64,000 nt of DNA, from NCBI GenBank assembly GCA_036937835.1, contig CM072861.1, forward strand, positions 4,380,001 to 4,444,000, in the 5' to 3' direction. Below, in pieces: positions 39,051-49,188 of the stretch. A program made the translations under genes and the position numbers. The DNA comes from Pampus argenteus (lineage: Eukaryota; Chordata; Actinopteri; Scombriformes; Stromateidae). The notes beneath the pieces were generated by a model. It did not search any database. It saw only the letters and a program-made list of their open reading frames with translations, and was not told where the DNA came from. Positions within the stretch are counted from its first letter, which is position 1, and the number at the start of each line of letters is the position of its first letter.

Positions 39051-41891
39051 TGTGTGTTTGTGTGTGTCTGTTCATACCGGATAGCCCTGCCATCTCCACC
39101 TGTCGGACAACGTGCTCATTCTTATCAAAACCCCTCCCACATTAGCTAGGCATCTCACACACACACAGTCAGCATCTCTCATCACTAAGGCAACCATGTT
39201 AGTGTATATACCTCTCCATGTCTCGAGGCCTAGCGTGTGTCCCGGCTACGCGGAGTGGGGGAGGGAGGAGTGGGAAGTGATGATCCAGACAGAGAGAGAG
39301 ACATAGTGAGGATGAGACAGATAAAGGATGAGTCACAACATGGGGAGAGAGAGGGAGAGAATAAAAGGGAAGGGGCAGGAGTGAATGACAGACATAGGCT
39401 GGACTGTCCTGGTCTGAGGAAGAGGGAAGAAAGCATTTGATCAAACATGGAGGCCGTAGGTAAGACATCTCTGTTACTGGAGCTGCAGAGCACAGACAGT
39501 GTTGTTTACTGACTAAACAATCAATCCACACTGCCTGCCCTCTTCTCAAAGAGCAAAGGGCTGCAATGATCTATCCATTAGTTGGCAGCTGTTGAATTAA
39601 TCGATCATCTGGAATCAAGTTAAAGAATCAAGAATCAGAGAATATTGTGAATATGTTTCTTCAGTCCTCTAGATGTGTGTGAACTGGATGTGTTTGTACG
39701 TGGACTGTTGCTCAGGACATCGTGAAACATCTGACGGACATGTTTCACCATTTTATGGACCAAACAAACTAATCGATGATTCGAGAAAATAACCGACAGA
39801 TCAATCGGTCACATTAATGCAGTTAATTATATTGTTACGGAGCAAATGTGACGGTCCACTGTAATAATAAATCATTGTAGGTCATATTGTTCCTACTGGT
39901 TTTCCTTCTGATGGTGTAGCAGGTACTAAATTACATGGTGGTATTAATAAGATGATTCCTGCTTTAAATCATTTCAGTAAAGCTCAACATTTTTCATTCG
40001 ATGAACCAAAGCGACTTTTGGTATTGATATTGGCTCTTACATTTGCTTACATCTTAATGCACAATTCTAATTAGCACATATAAACAAAAGCCTCCACATT
40101 GATCAGTGGCTTCACCTGATCGATCCTGATCAGATCAGATGTGATGTGGGCGATCAGAAGATGTCAGTTCAGTGTCTGATCCAGTCGATGGTCACATCCG
40201 TAATCAGCCTCAGCCATTGGTTGTTATTCCTTTGAATGACCAGGAATAGTTGAGTCAAACAAACTTTTTATTTCAGTTCAACTTTTTAACTGATTATTTT
40301 AATGCGCCACATTTCATATTTTCTGCTGTTGTGTTTATAATATGTTAAACATGTTCTATGTATACTGAAAATATTTTGGGGTTTATTAGGTTTGTGTGTA
40401 CGGGCCAGCTGTGTCTTTTATATGAATGAACCTGTTAAACAAACATTCGCATGTACTGGACTGTTGGACTGTTTTCTTTCTGTTTAGTCAGTATGTTCTG
40501 AAACCTCTAAAGGCTAAAGCAACTAAAATAGCAACAAACATTTGTCCTGTCTACAGTACTCACTGCCACACTATGACCATTAGCTTATGGTGGCTAATGT
40601 TAGCAGACTCAAGCACTTTTAATGACCACACACACGCTTCCTCCTCCAGTTTGTCCAATGGGAGGCAGCAGCAGCAGGTTATTTGGTACGTTGGCCCAGT
40701 CGCTGAACAACGCCCCCATGGCCCACCCAGACACGTACCCGGAGGAGAACCCAGACCAGGAGGACGTGGCTGAGATGGACCCGGATCAGCTGCTGAGAGA
40801 GTGCGAGGAGGCCCTGCAGAGGCGTCCAGCCAGGCCACACCGAGATCTGGTGTATCCCAGCGGCACAGCGCCCCGCCACCACAAGCACAACCCATCCATA
40901 CGAATCATGCAGTGGAACATCCTCGCACAAGGTACTGTGACTCCAAGGTGTATAGAAGTATAGAAACATAGAGATTATATCGGATTATTTTGGTATTTAG
41001 GTACATTTGGCATTAAATGAGTCTCTGTCTTGTTTTCCAGCTCTGGGTGAAGGGAAGGACGGGTTCATCCGTTGTCCACTGGACGCTCTCAACTGGCAGG
41101 AAAGGAAGTACCTGATCCTGGAGGAGATTCTCACCTACCGCCCTGACATCGTGTGTCTACAGGAAGTGGATCACTACTTCGATACTTTCCAGCCAATCAT
41201 GTCCAGCCTGGGTTACCATGGCAGCTTCCTGGCTAAACCCTGGTCTCCCTGTCTGGATGTAGAGCAGAATAATGGCCCTGACGGCTGCGCTCTGTTTTAC
41301 CGCCGCTCCCGTTTCTCCCTCCAGTCTACAGCTCACCTGCGGCTGTCGGCCAAGATGCTGCCCACCAACCAGGTAGCCATCGTGCAGACGCTGCACTGCC
41401 GGGAAACGAGCCGGCGGCTGTGTGTGGCCGTCACGCACCTGAAAGCTCGCAGCGGCTGGGAGAGGCTGCGGAGCGCGCAGGGCGCCGACCTGCTGCAGAG
41501 CCTGCGGAACATCACATGCAGGAGTGAGGCGGCGTCCGGCACTGACCCGTTAGTGGTGTGCGGGGACTTTAACGCAGAGCCCTCAGAGGACGTTTACAGA
41601 CGCTTCCGCTCGTCTCCCCTCGGCCTGGACTCTGCATACAAACTGCTGAGCCCTGACGGACAGACGGAGCCGGCCTACACCACCTGGAAGATCCGGCCCT
41701 CCGGAGAGAGCTGCAGCACGCTGGATTACATCTGGTATTCCCAGCATGCTTTGGGTGTGGAGTGCCTGTTGGACATTCCCACTGAAGAGCAGATCGGTCC
41801 AGACCGCCTCCCCTCATACCACTACCCTTCTGACCATTTATCACTGCTCTGTGACATCAGCTTCAGGGAGGAGCCCCATAGGTTGATGTAG
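34071..41891 (+). CDS. noct: nocturnin (NADP(H) 2'-phosphatase); join 34071..34230, 40650..40931, 41041..41891
   Basis: Nocturnin removes the 2' phosphate from NADP(H) and is a circadian-regulated member of the exonuclease-endonuclease-phosphatase family (older name CCRN4L). Three exons join in frame to 430 aa, against 431 in human. All catalytic signatures are present: WNIL with N143, LQEVDH with E189, CGDFNAEP with D323 and N325, LDYIWYS, and the terminal SDHLS with H413. Residues 1 to about 30 look like a mitochondrial presequence (Arg pairs at 6-7 and 21-22, no acidic residues). A second Met at 57 (MGGSSSR) is the likely cytoplasmic start. Two ATGs are adjacent; the second has the better Kozak -3 base. 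The gene is convergent with elf2. Homology call is certain; the tissue and time pattern is not visible. Confidence 0.96.
36088..36126. repeat. (AC)n microsatellite
   Basis: About 19 AC units in noct intron 1. Confidence 0.95.
37570..38470. repeat. GGTGCTACAGTTGGYGGT minisatellite
   Basis: About 900 bases of imperfect tandem units of 12, 15 or 18 bases built on GCTACAGTTGGTGGT. Units are multiples of three, so long frames stay open on both strands (Val/Leu/Gln on plus, Asn/Cys/Ser/Thr on minus, Gly-Ala-Thr-Val in another plus frame). Position inside noct intron 1, no splice sites and pure repeat content argue against coding. Confidence 0.93.
39017..39068. repeat. (GT)n microsatellite
   Basis: GT tract with TTTGTG interruptions, about 380 bases upstream of the proposed alternative noct first exon. 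Confidence 0.93.
39329..39366 (+). promoter_or_regulatory. candidate alternative noct promoter (AP-1 site and TATA-like box)
   Basis: An AP-1/TRE site TGAGTCA lies at 39329-39335 and an ATAAAA TATA-like element at 39361-39366, in a purine-rich stretch. Transcription from about 39390 would give a short leader before the ATG at 39447. Confidence 0.4.
39447..39459 (+). CDS. noct: noct alternative first exon (short N-terminus)
   Basis: An ATG in strong Kozak context (A at -3, G at +4) is followed by four codons (MEAV) and one base, then a strong donor G|GTAAGA. The splice phase is identical to exon 1, so splicing to 40650 gives MEAVVCPMGGSSSR and a 381-aa protein with no mitochondrial presequence. 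Predicted from sequence alone. Confidence 0.5.
40650..40931 (+). CDS. noct: noct exon 2
   Basis: The acceptor CTCCTCCAG precedes the exon. It encodes VCPMGGSSSRLFGTLAQSLN through the start of the catalytic domain (MQWNILAQ), 94 codons. It contains internal Met57 at 40658-40660. It ends CACAAG|GTACTG. Confidence 0.95.
41041..41891 (+). CDS. noct: noct exon 3 (catalytic domain)
   Basis: The acceptor TGTTTTCCAG gives an ILAQ-ALGEGKDGF junction as in other vertebrates. The exon encodes residues 148-430 with the conserved blocks CLQEVDHYFDTFQP, NNGPDGCALF, AVTHLKARSGWER, CGDFNAEP, TLDYIWYS and YPSDHLSLLCD. GC-rich third positions contrast with the flanking noncoding DNA. TAG stop at 41889. Confidence 0.97.
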
Positions 41892-42379
41892 ACTGTCAAT
41901 CACAGCAGCTCAGGACCAATAGGAGGACTGAGTGAGTGAATATTGTTTTTCTGTAAGGAGTGTTACATCATCTGGTCTGCATCTGCTCATGTTAGAGCCA
42001 ACAGACAGAGGGCGGAGTCATTGTTGGAGCACAAGTCATTAGTGACCTGTCAATCAAATCCAATCTGCCTGTGCCACTTTGTGTAATGTTGCTAATATTT
42101 TAACAGGACACATAGAAGTGGCATTAGACTGACATCACTCCTGCTGGAGGAAATGATTCCGAGTTTTAGCGAGAAGTTGGGATTTGATGTCCTGAGTGGA
42201 GTGGAGGTGGGCGGGGCAACAGTGTGTTTAACTCAACTTCAGCTGACTGGCAGCTAATGGCTACAGGTTGCCGTCTGGCACGTGACCTGCTAAAACCAGC
42301 TGCAGTTATTTATTGTTTCTAATACGCACACAAAACTTTAATTTTATTAAATTATTCTTAATATCAGTGGTTCTATTGT

Positions 42380-42504
42380 AATAAACAAATATATTGCATT
42401 GAAGTTATCCTTGATGGTTCTTCATTGACATTGGTAATCATGAATGTTGCTATGACTACATTGAACATGAGGAGAAATGTTTATATATATATATATATAA
42501 TAAA
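42380..42504 (+). terminator. noct polyadenylation signals
   Basis: AATAAA hexamers at 42380-42385 and 42499-42504 give 3' UTRs of roughly 500 to 630 bases. The second one overlaps a short (AT)n tract. Confidence 0.55.
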
Positions 42505-42989
42505 GTCATTTTTACTGTCACTGTTGTACTGTTTGATTTACGGACTGATACAGAAACGACACGAAGCCTCAAGTTTCACAGCAGCTACAAGCTCACCTGG
42601 ATGTAGGATTTACCTGCATGTTTCCATACGTGATGTTAAAGCTGTGAAGGCCTTGTGTGTCTCCAGAGGGAGCTGTGTTACAAGAATGTAACACAATCTA
42701 TGGAGCACCACCCACAGATAACAGCTGCAGCACCCATCAGACACACCCACTCACTGTTGTCTGCATTGTAGAACAAATCTGAAAACATCAAAGCTACGAA
42801 ATAACGTGACGTTAAAACAAATGAATTTTAGATTCCTCCAAGTAGCCACTGTTTGCCTTGATGACAGTATGCACACTGTTAGAAATATCTATATACTAGC
42901 TTTTTTTACTAGTCATCACCTGCAACAAATCTGAAATATTTTGACTTACTACACAATTCCATATGTTGAAGAGCTGCCTGCTGTCAGAA

Positions 42990-42991
<2 letters not shown>

Positions 42992-43021
<30 letters not shown>
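42992..43021. repeat. (GT)n microsatellite
   Basis: About 15 GT units between the convergent noct and elf2 3' ends. Confidence 0.94.
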
Positions 43022-43026
<5 letters not shown>

Positions 43027-43375
43027 TGAATAAAAGACAGAATACAAGGCCATTTTAATTCACATTTCTCTTTTTTTTATAATACATATTTCAGTAAAAT
43101 CTACTTCAATACACTGATAGTACAAGAAAAAAATAGTATATTATACTTCAAATTGGAGCACACTTTAGTTCTATTATCTGGACGCAGATACCTTTCACTC
43201 CCTTTTCAAGAACAGTAAAAAAAACGACAAGTGTGGAGACTGACAGTGCTGTGGAGTAACAGAGGAGCTTCTGATACACACCCGCTGAGTATCAAAAAAA
43301 TGCTTTTTACAACAAAGTCTTATCAGGCTTTTTATATTACGTTTGATTACAAAAAGGATTTGTTTCATTTACAAT

Positions 43376-43634
43376 CTAAGGCTGCTCATCTCTGAGCTCT
43401 GAAGGATGTGTGTGTGTGTGTGTGCATGTGTGTGTTTGTTTGTACAACAGTCCCTTTAATCCTTTGTGGGGCTTCAGCAGCTCTGTGGTGACAGCAGGCT
43501 GACAGTCTGGGCCAATCAGAGAGCAGTGCTCTGTGGTGGGGGAGGGGAGGGATGTGTCCTGCACTTCCTCAGCAGTGTCCACAGTCACTTCCTGTTCCTC
43601 CCCCTGGTGGCCCCTCTGGCTAAGGGCAGAGCTC
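43376..43634 (-). other. elf2 3' UTR or continued coding in +1 frame
   Basis: Downstream of the TGA at 43635-43637 the +1 frame stays open to 43376 with GC-biased third positions and transcription-factor-like Gln/Pro/Glu composition. If the TGA is real this is 3' UTR; if there is an indel it is the true C-terminus. A minus-strand ATTAAA at 43054-43059 is a possible polyadenylation signal. Confidence 0.5.
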
Positions 43635-44205
43635 TCAGGAAGTTGGGGATTCTGCTGACGCTGCAGGTGCGCTGGTAGGGGGCGGGGCCTCTGCTGCAGC
43701 ATCTGATTGTGCTGCATCGGGCCGACTGCTGGAGGACTTTGAGGGGTGAGTGGGGCTTTTGGGCGGGGCGGAGTGAGGCTGGCAGACCTGCACAGAGAGC
43801 TGCGGTAGCGGCTGAGCCACCGCCGCTGGCTTGGCTAGGATGAGCTGCGGCGCCGGCCGGCCCGTCGCTAGCTGGACCGTCTGGGCGGAGGTCGTCTTGA
43901 TGGCGGCCTGCGCTAGATGTGTAGCGACCGGTTTGGCCTGGATGAGCTGCGCCAATTGGCCTGACGAGTTAGCCTGCATGAGCGTGGCCAGCTGGTTGGC
44001 CGGGATGGTGATGATGGTGATCTTCTCGCCTGCTTTGGAGCCGGCGGGCAGCATGGTGGGCAGCGCCTGGATGACCAGCTTGGGGGTAGCGCTGGTGTTA
44101 GCTACCGTTACCGGGACCCCTGCGGTTGTTGTGAGGATGGAAGAGGAGTTTAACGTCACCTGACCTAGAGAGTTGGTCATGACCACTGGCATGGCTCGGA
44201 TGGGC
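43635..44205 (-). CDS. elf2: elf2 last coding exon (C-terminal transactivation region)
   Basis: The acceptor CTGTAG precedes GCCCATCCGAGCC; the first base completes an Arg codon split with the previous exon, giving SNATSR-PIRAMPVVMTNSLGQ. The Ala/Thr/Gln-rich product includes KLVIQALPTMLPAG and KITIITIPANQLA, resembling the human ELF2 C-terminal half. After about residue 520 third-position GC bias drops in this frame and rises in the +1 frame. Confidence 0.88.
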
Positions 44206-47200
44206 CTACAGGGGAGAGGAGAAGAACATTAACTCATCATTAACATCCATTCTAACATTGATCTCTAGTAACCATACAGTATAACCACACACCCACCAGG
44301 GTTAACCTGTTGGTGTAACTGTAGGACAGTGAGACTCAGCTAAAGAAACCTGGTTGGTTAAACTTGGTTATTCATGCAACCAATAAAAGGTGCCAATTAA
44401 CAATCACACACTTTCAGACATGTTTGAATCTGGACATTCAAAATTGAACCAAACATGTTGTTTGCAATGGTATAAGCAGGAAAGTAGCAGACAACTAAAA
44501 AAAAAAAAAGATGTTGGTCTCTTTCTGTCTGGAGGCAGCAGCCTGGCTGACAGGATGATGACATTGCACGACAATAAAGGTGACACTGATCTATTCATAA
44601 TATGACTTCTTTTGATAAGCTATCATATGTTAAACAGAGGCACATTTCACTTTCTCAACTACCGACTGTTTACATAATCTGTCAATATTTAATAAGAGCT
44701 CCGCTGCTTTATTAATCATTACTGAGGTAAATGTTGATTTCAGGCCCTGTGCTCCTTGAACATATAACCTGTGGGGTATTATCCTGTACCTACATCCCAT
44801 ATGAGTTCAGATCATTGTTGTGTACACATGGATTGTTTATTGACGATTACCAAGAGCTGCAAGTGCTACAGTGCAGCTCACAGCTGGATCACGAGCCGTT
44901 TAAAGATGTGCCCATTCTTGCTTGTGATCAAACAGGCTGTGCAATCAATGGATATCATATACAAAAAAAGTGCCCAAATTCAGTTCAAATAACTGCAGTC
45001 TCCATGACAACCGAACAAACTTAAACATATTTAGCTAAGGAACACTGAGTTGCGGTTGAAAGCTCTGGCAAAAGCTTGAGGACCAATTCTTGTTTGCTTT
45101 TGTTGTGATGTTCAAACAGACCTGCTGGTGGCGTTGCTGGGGATGACAGTGACGTAGGTCTGCTGGGGCTGGGTGCTGGTGGGGGTGTGGGTGCCCAGGC
45201 CGGCGGGACCCTGCTGGCCCGACAACACGGCCTCGCTGTCCTCCACCTCCTCCCCCTCATCGTCATCGTCGATCACCCGGATGTTCTTGGGCATGTCTTT
45301 GAACTGGTAGGCCAGCCGCTGACCCTCCACCTTCGCAAGGATGCCGCGCTGGTAGTAATACCTACACACACATATACATATATCATGTTTCAGCTCTTGC
45401 CTTTCACGCTGACTCTAAGCTCGGGTGTTTTGTGAATGCGGGCTGACCTCAGGGCCCGGCCCATGGTTTCGTAGTTCATGTCGGGCTTGTTCTTGTGTTT
45501 CCCCCACAGCTTGGACACGGCCTTGGAGTCGACCAGCTTGAAGATGCCTTTCTCCCTCTGCATCCACTTGATGTACCGGGGACAGGTGTTTTTATCCTGC
45601 AACAGCTCCAGCAGGAACTCCCACAGGTAGGTGGTGTTGCCTGGAGGAAACAAAACAACAGCATGAAATCCTCAAGTCACATGAGATAATAGCACCTTTA
45701 TACAACATATACAGCGATGTGCGTCACGCCAACACACACCTTTACCCTCCCTCGCTCTCTTCTTGATGCCCAGGTCAAAGGAACCGTTGGATGCCGGCTG
45801 GTGCGTCTTAGGCTTACGTCCTCCTGTATTACACACACACACCCACACACACACAGAATGAAGCATTTTCCCCATCAGTCAGCCTCTGCTGCAGATGTGT
45901 AGGGACACTGACCTCCTCTCTTCTTCTTGGCAGCAGGTTCACATTCAGGAGGGATGGGGAAGGACTCCTCCTCAATGGGTCCACACTCTGTCGAGACCTC
46001 CACCACCGTCTCCATCATCACGTCCTCTGCTGGGGGGGGTCAAACACACCACAAACATTCACACCATTCTCCTGCTGCTTGATCGTGACAACAATTGAAT
46101 AAGCGTACTCTGCAATAAACTGTTTAAAATCTATATAAGGTGCTGGTGAGTAAAGGACGTGATCATGTCGGCCTGCTGGTGGAGCTTGAGGAAAGGTCAG
46201 AGGATTGCAGCTTTAGGGAAATTCATCAGATTTTGTTTGTCATATCAACTTAAATCTATATCTCCCATTAATACAAGCTTATGAACTCAGCTGCTGGAAG
46301 ATACATCATATACGGGGAGGAGTTCTGTGTTTGGTTACCATTAACTCTGCAAAAGCTGTGTGCTGGAGGGAATGTAGAATGATAGATCACTCTATCTTCA
46401 GTACTACAAGGGTTCTGGCAGAGCATAAAAAAGGAGGTTAAAAATGATTTACACAGATATCCCACTAGACCCAGTGTGTTTTATACTCTGGGAGTAACTG
46501 AAGAGGTCATCAACAAAGATATATTTTATAAACATGGACTCCTGTATACTTGGGATTGTGATGTGGACTGTAAATATCTAAACAACTCTGCTCAATGTCA
46601 CAAAATGTTGTAAAAAATAAAGTTTAAAACAAACAGCACTGTGGCACTGTGATGATGAGTACTGAAAGCGTGTTCACCTGTGCTGCGTTCGTTGTGCAGT
46701 CCTCCCGGAGACTCCATGTGAAGGAGAGCTTCAGCTGCTTCAAACGTTTTGTCAAAACACACCATGTCATGACCCGACATCTCCACTGAGGAGGAAGAGG
46801 AGCAGAGAGTCTGTCAGCACACGGACCGCTGCAAACAACGCATGCTCACATCACCAAACCTAACCAAATCCTGTTTATGGTGAAAAAAAAAAAGTTACTT
46901 TCACAATTCAAACCTCAACTATTTTGAAATGTTGACTTCCTTGTCTGAAGTTTGTAGTGGCAGTCTGCTCCTCCCTTCCTGTTTCCTGTAATCTCGCCTG
47001 AAGACGCAGACATGTCTCCTGCCAGCAGAGGGCAGTCTACTGCTGTCATATACACAACAGGCAACACTTCTCCACAAATTCACCACACAGCTAACAGACA
47101 TCATCAAATGTTGAAGTGTGTTGGATGGATGTTTAGGAAAACAGACAGGATGCATTCCAACCCAGATCTGGAGATAATCAGCAGCTAAAAAAACCTCTAA

Positions 47201-49179
47201 CACTAAAATAGCTGCTGATATTCTATTCTTATTGTCCACAAATTCTTCAATGCAGATCTACTAACAATAATTAGTAGAAAATTATTTAACATTCTGCTTT
47301 TTCTATTGTGAATTATAATTCATTTAATAGGCTACCAGGTAGAATGCACTGTGGCTGATTTACTTCATCTAGAGAAAACATGCAGCTTTTTTTCTCCCTG
47401 TGACCAATAGATTAGTAAGAAATGATGTATAATATCATTTGCTTTGGTTGACTACAGCTCTAGTGTTTTTGCTTTTACAATGACAAACAATTAAGAGTCT
47501 TGTGGTCAATTCATTTATCGCGTCAGCTCTATTAACAACATCCACGACACTTTGTAATCTCTTTGATTCTTATATCGACTCTTTTAACCCAGCAAGAAGA
47601 TTTTAATCAATGGGTGTGATGGAGAAGCAGCAGAGGAGCCCAGGTAGAAAATAACCACAATCAACTTAAATCTGTTCAGCCCTGCGATCGTGAGATTTCA
47701 CGGCTCACCAGTCTCCGCCACCTCTGTGACCACCTCCTGCTCCTCGGCCACGTCCTGCATCAGGTACGTCTCGTCATCGTAGACCAGCACCTGTGCAGAG
47801 TAGCACTCCTCCACCTGGGCACTGGGCACCTCCTCCACAATCACTGCCGGACAGCCCTCCTCCTGCAGCACCACACCACCCTCCTCCTCCTCCTCTTCCT
47901 CCTCCACATCCTCCTCCACGATCACCGCCTCCACCTCCTGCTGAACTACTTCTTCCTCCTCCTCCTCCTCTTCCTCCTCAGCAGGTTGCTGTTCGCACTG
48001 CAGTTTGGAAAGATGCATAAAAAGGTGTTTTTTTGTTTTTTTGCAGTATCACAATACTTGCAAATTTCACTTGGTGCAGACAAAGTTATTTTGACGGGCA
48101 GGAACCTACAAACCTCCTTTTAACTGGGGTTTTATCCTTTGACCTGACTTTTAGAGGTATGCTTCATTCATTTGATAATAAAATAATACATATGTACTGC
48201 ATACAGGTCTGTTCTTGATCTCGCTTGGCAGCAAATCTTACAGAACATTCCCAACCTGTTCGTCCTGGCTGTATTTTTGTGGTCACAGTGGTTTATGTGG
48301 GATCAGTATTTCCTTCCAGTCACGGCTGCTTTGCGTCAACATTCTCTATTACTTCACACTGCATATCTGCTCATTCTGGCCTAATACACTGTAAATAGGC
48401 TCCTTTTCACAGGCAGTGGATACAGGATAAAGGCAGCTAACAAGTAATAATAACCTGTGTGTTATCACACTATATGTCAAATCCAATAGAACACGATCTG
48501 ATTGGTGTCCGGAGCAACAAACGGTTTCATTAAATCAGACAAACCTATACCATAAACTTCATCAACTCATTTTGTCATTTTCTAATACAATTAGCTTGAA
48601 ATCATGTTGTAAAATGATAACATGACATGATCACTGTATGATTCTACTAAAAACAGTTAGAATTCTACTCATATTTGATCCCAGCATGTTTCCAGGTTTG
48701 TTCTGCTGTGTTGCTGTAAAGTCTAACAGAACGTCATTAGTAATAGTGCTGGTTTAATACCAAACTTCAACTCAAATGCCAGATGCTTGTATGTCTTTGT
48801 TGCACTTTTTTCTGTTAGATGTTAACTTTGTTTCTTTCCTCTTATGATTTTTATTAATATATTTTAATGACCAATGATCAATTATGTTTTAGAGAAAGCA
48901 CAAAAAGTTATTTGCCAACATTTTGAGTAGGCAAATGGGCTATTCTCATGTGGAATAGGCAGCATTAGTTTTGATACAGATTACATACTTGAGCTGATAT
49001 ATTGTGCACACTTATCCACACGCCATTACACAAACGTATCAGAGAAAAGCTGTATTCACCATACTCTCTTCTTCTACTGACCAACCATTAGTCACACAGC
49101 TTACCTGCTGGGGCTCCTCCACCACAGTGACATACTCCACAATGTTCCCTCCACCGTCTGACACTACCACCGAGGTCAT
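43635..49179 (-). CDS. elf2: ETS transcription factor ELF2 (NERF); join of 8 coding exons
   Basis: ELF2 is a nuclear ETS-family activator or repressor of the ELF1/2/4 subfamily. Eight minus-strand coding exons join without frame breaks: 49179-49105, 47997-47709, 46785-46678, 46026-45913, 45823-45740, 45640-45448, 45361-45122, 44205-43635 (557 aa as read). The start MTSVVVSDGGG matches the long NERF-2 form. Residues about 70-120 are the conserved acidic PAVIVEEVPSAQ..YDDETYLMQDVAEEQEV block, then EAAEALLHMESP, a GRKPK basic stretch, and an ETS domain at about 225-308 ending [45 protein letters not shown] and FKDMPKN favour ELF2 over ELF1 and ELF4, as does synteny. The stop may be premature (see findings). 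Confidence 0.95.
45122..45361 (-). CDS. elf2: elf2 exon: ETS recognition helix and acidic linker
   Basis: Starts with the G of a split Arg codon and continues [20 protein letters not shown], the recognition helix and final strands of the ETS domain. An acidic IDDDDEGEEVEDSEAV linker follows. Ends AGCAG|GTCTGT. Confidence 0.95.
45448..45640 (-). CDS. elf2: elf2 exon: N-terminal part of the ETS domain
   Basis: Acceptor TTTCCTCCAG. Encodes [20 protein letters not shown], then RYIKWMQREKGIFKLVDSKA and WGKHKNKPDMNYETMGRALR, nearly identical to other vertebrate ELF2. Ends CCTGAG|GTCAGC. Confidence 0.97.
45740..45823 (-). CDS. elf2: elf2 exon: basic stretch before the ETS domain
   Basis: Acceptor AATACAG. 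Encodes GRKPKTHQPASNGSFDLGIK then KRAREGK, matching the human GRKPKTQQ..ELGIKKKPREGKG region. This basic segment is a likely nuclear localisation signal. Ends AAAG|GTGTGT. Confidence 0.93.
45913..46026 (-). CDS. elf2: elf2 exon with tandem (NAGNAG) acceptor
   Basis: Encodes EDVMMETVVEVSTECGPIEE onward to AAKKKRG. The acceptor is CAGCAG|, so splicing could occur three bases earlier and add one residue. Matches human DVITETVVEVSTEESEP. Ends GAGGAG|GTCAGT. Confidence 0.93.
46678..46785 (-). CDS. elf2: elf2 exon with EAAEALLHMESP motif
   Basis: Acceptor CCTCCTCAG. Encodes VEMSGHDMVCFDKTFEAAEA and LLHMESPGGLHNERST, matching human ELF2 KTIEAAEALLHMESP. It joins directly to EDVMMETVV; the longer human segment (VFVPPCVSTPEF type) is absent from this model, so either the exon is missing in fish or I did not find it. 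Confidence 0.92.
47709..47997 (-). CDS. elf2: elf2 acidic activation exon
   Basis: Encodes CEQQPA, a run of ten Glu, EVVQQEVEAVIVEEDVEEE with a second Glu run, then the conserved CPAVIVEEVPSAQVEECYSA, QVLVYDDETYLMQDVAEEQE and VVTEVAET. The Glu runs come from GAG/GAA triplets and are not in the human protein as I know it. Phase 0 acceptor TGCAG; ends ACTG|GTGAGC. Confidence 0.94.
49105..49179 (-). CDS. elf2: elf2 first coding exon
   Basis: The ATG at 49179 begins MTSVVVSDGGGNIVEYVTVV EEPQQ (25 codons, phase 0) and ends CAG|GTAAGC. The acceptor TTTGTGCAG at 49190-49189 leaves nine bases of 5' UTR in this exon. Human long ELF2 starts MTSAVVDSGG. Confidence 0.93.
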
Positions 49180-49188
49180 CACTCATTC

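Larger units (their letters stand above)
34231..40649 (+). other. noct intron 1
   Basis: A 6.4-kb intron. It holds (AC)n at 36.09 kb, GT tracts at 37.09 and 39.02 kb, a large G/T-rich minisatellite at 37.57-38.47 kb, and a probable alternative promoter with first exon at 39.33-39.46 kb. No other exon seen. Confidence 0.85.

Noticed and set aside
42279..42284. CACGTG E-box downstream of the noct stop codon
   Set aside because: A single 6-base match in the 3' UTR region with no clustered partner sites; the upstream cluster is far more convincing.
46786..47708. Search for the ELF2 short-form (NERF-1) alternative first exon
   Set aside because: No minus-strand exon with the expected phase-1 donor and a MATSLHEG-like start could be found here by eye.
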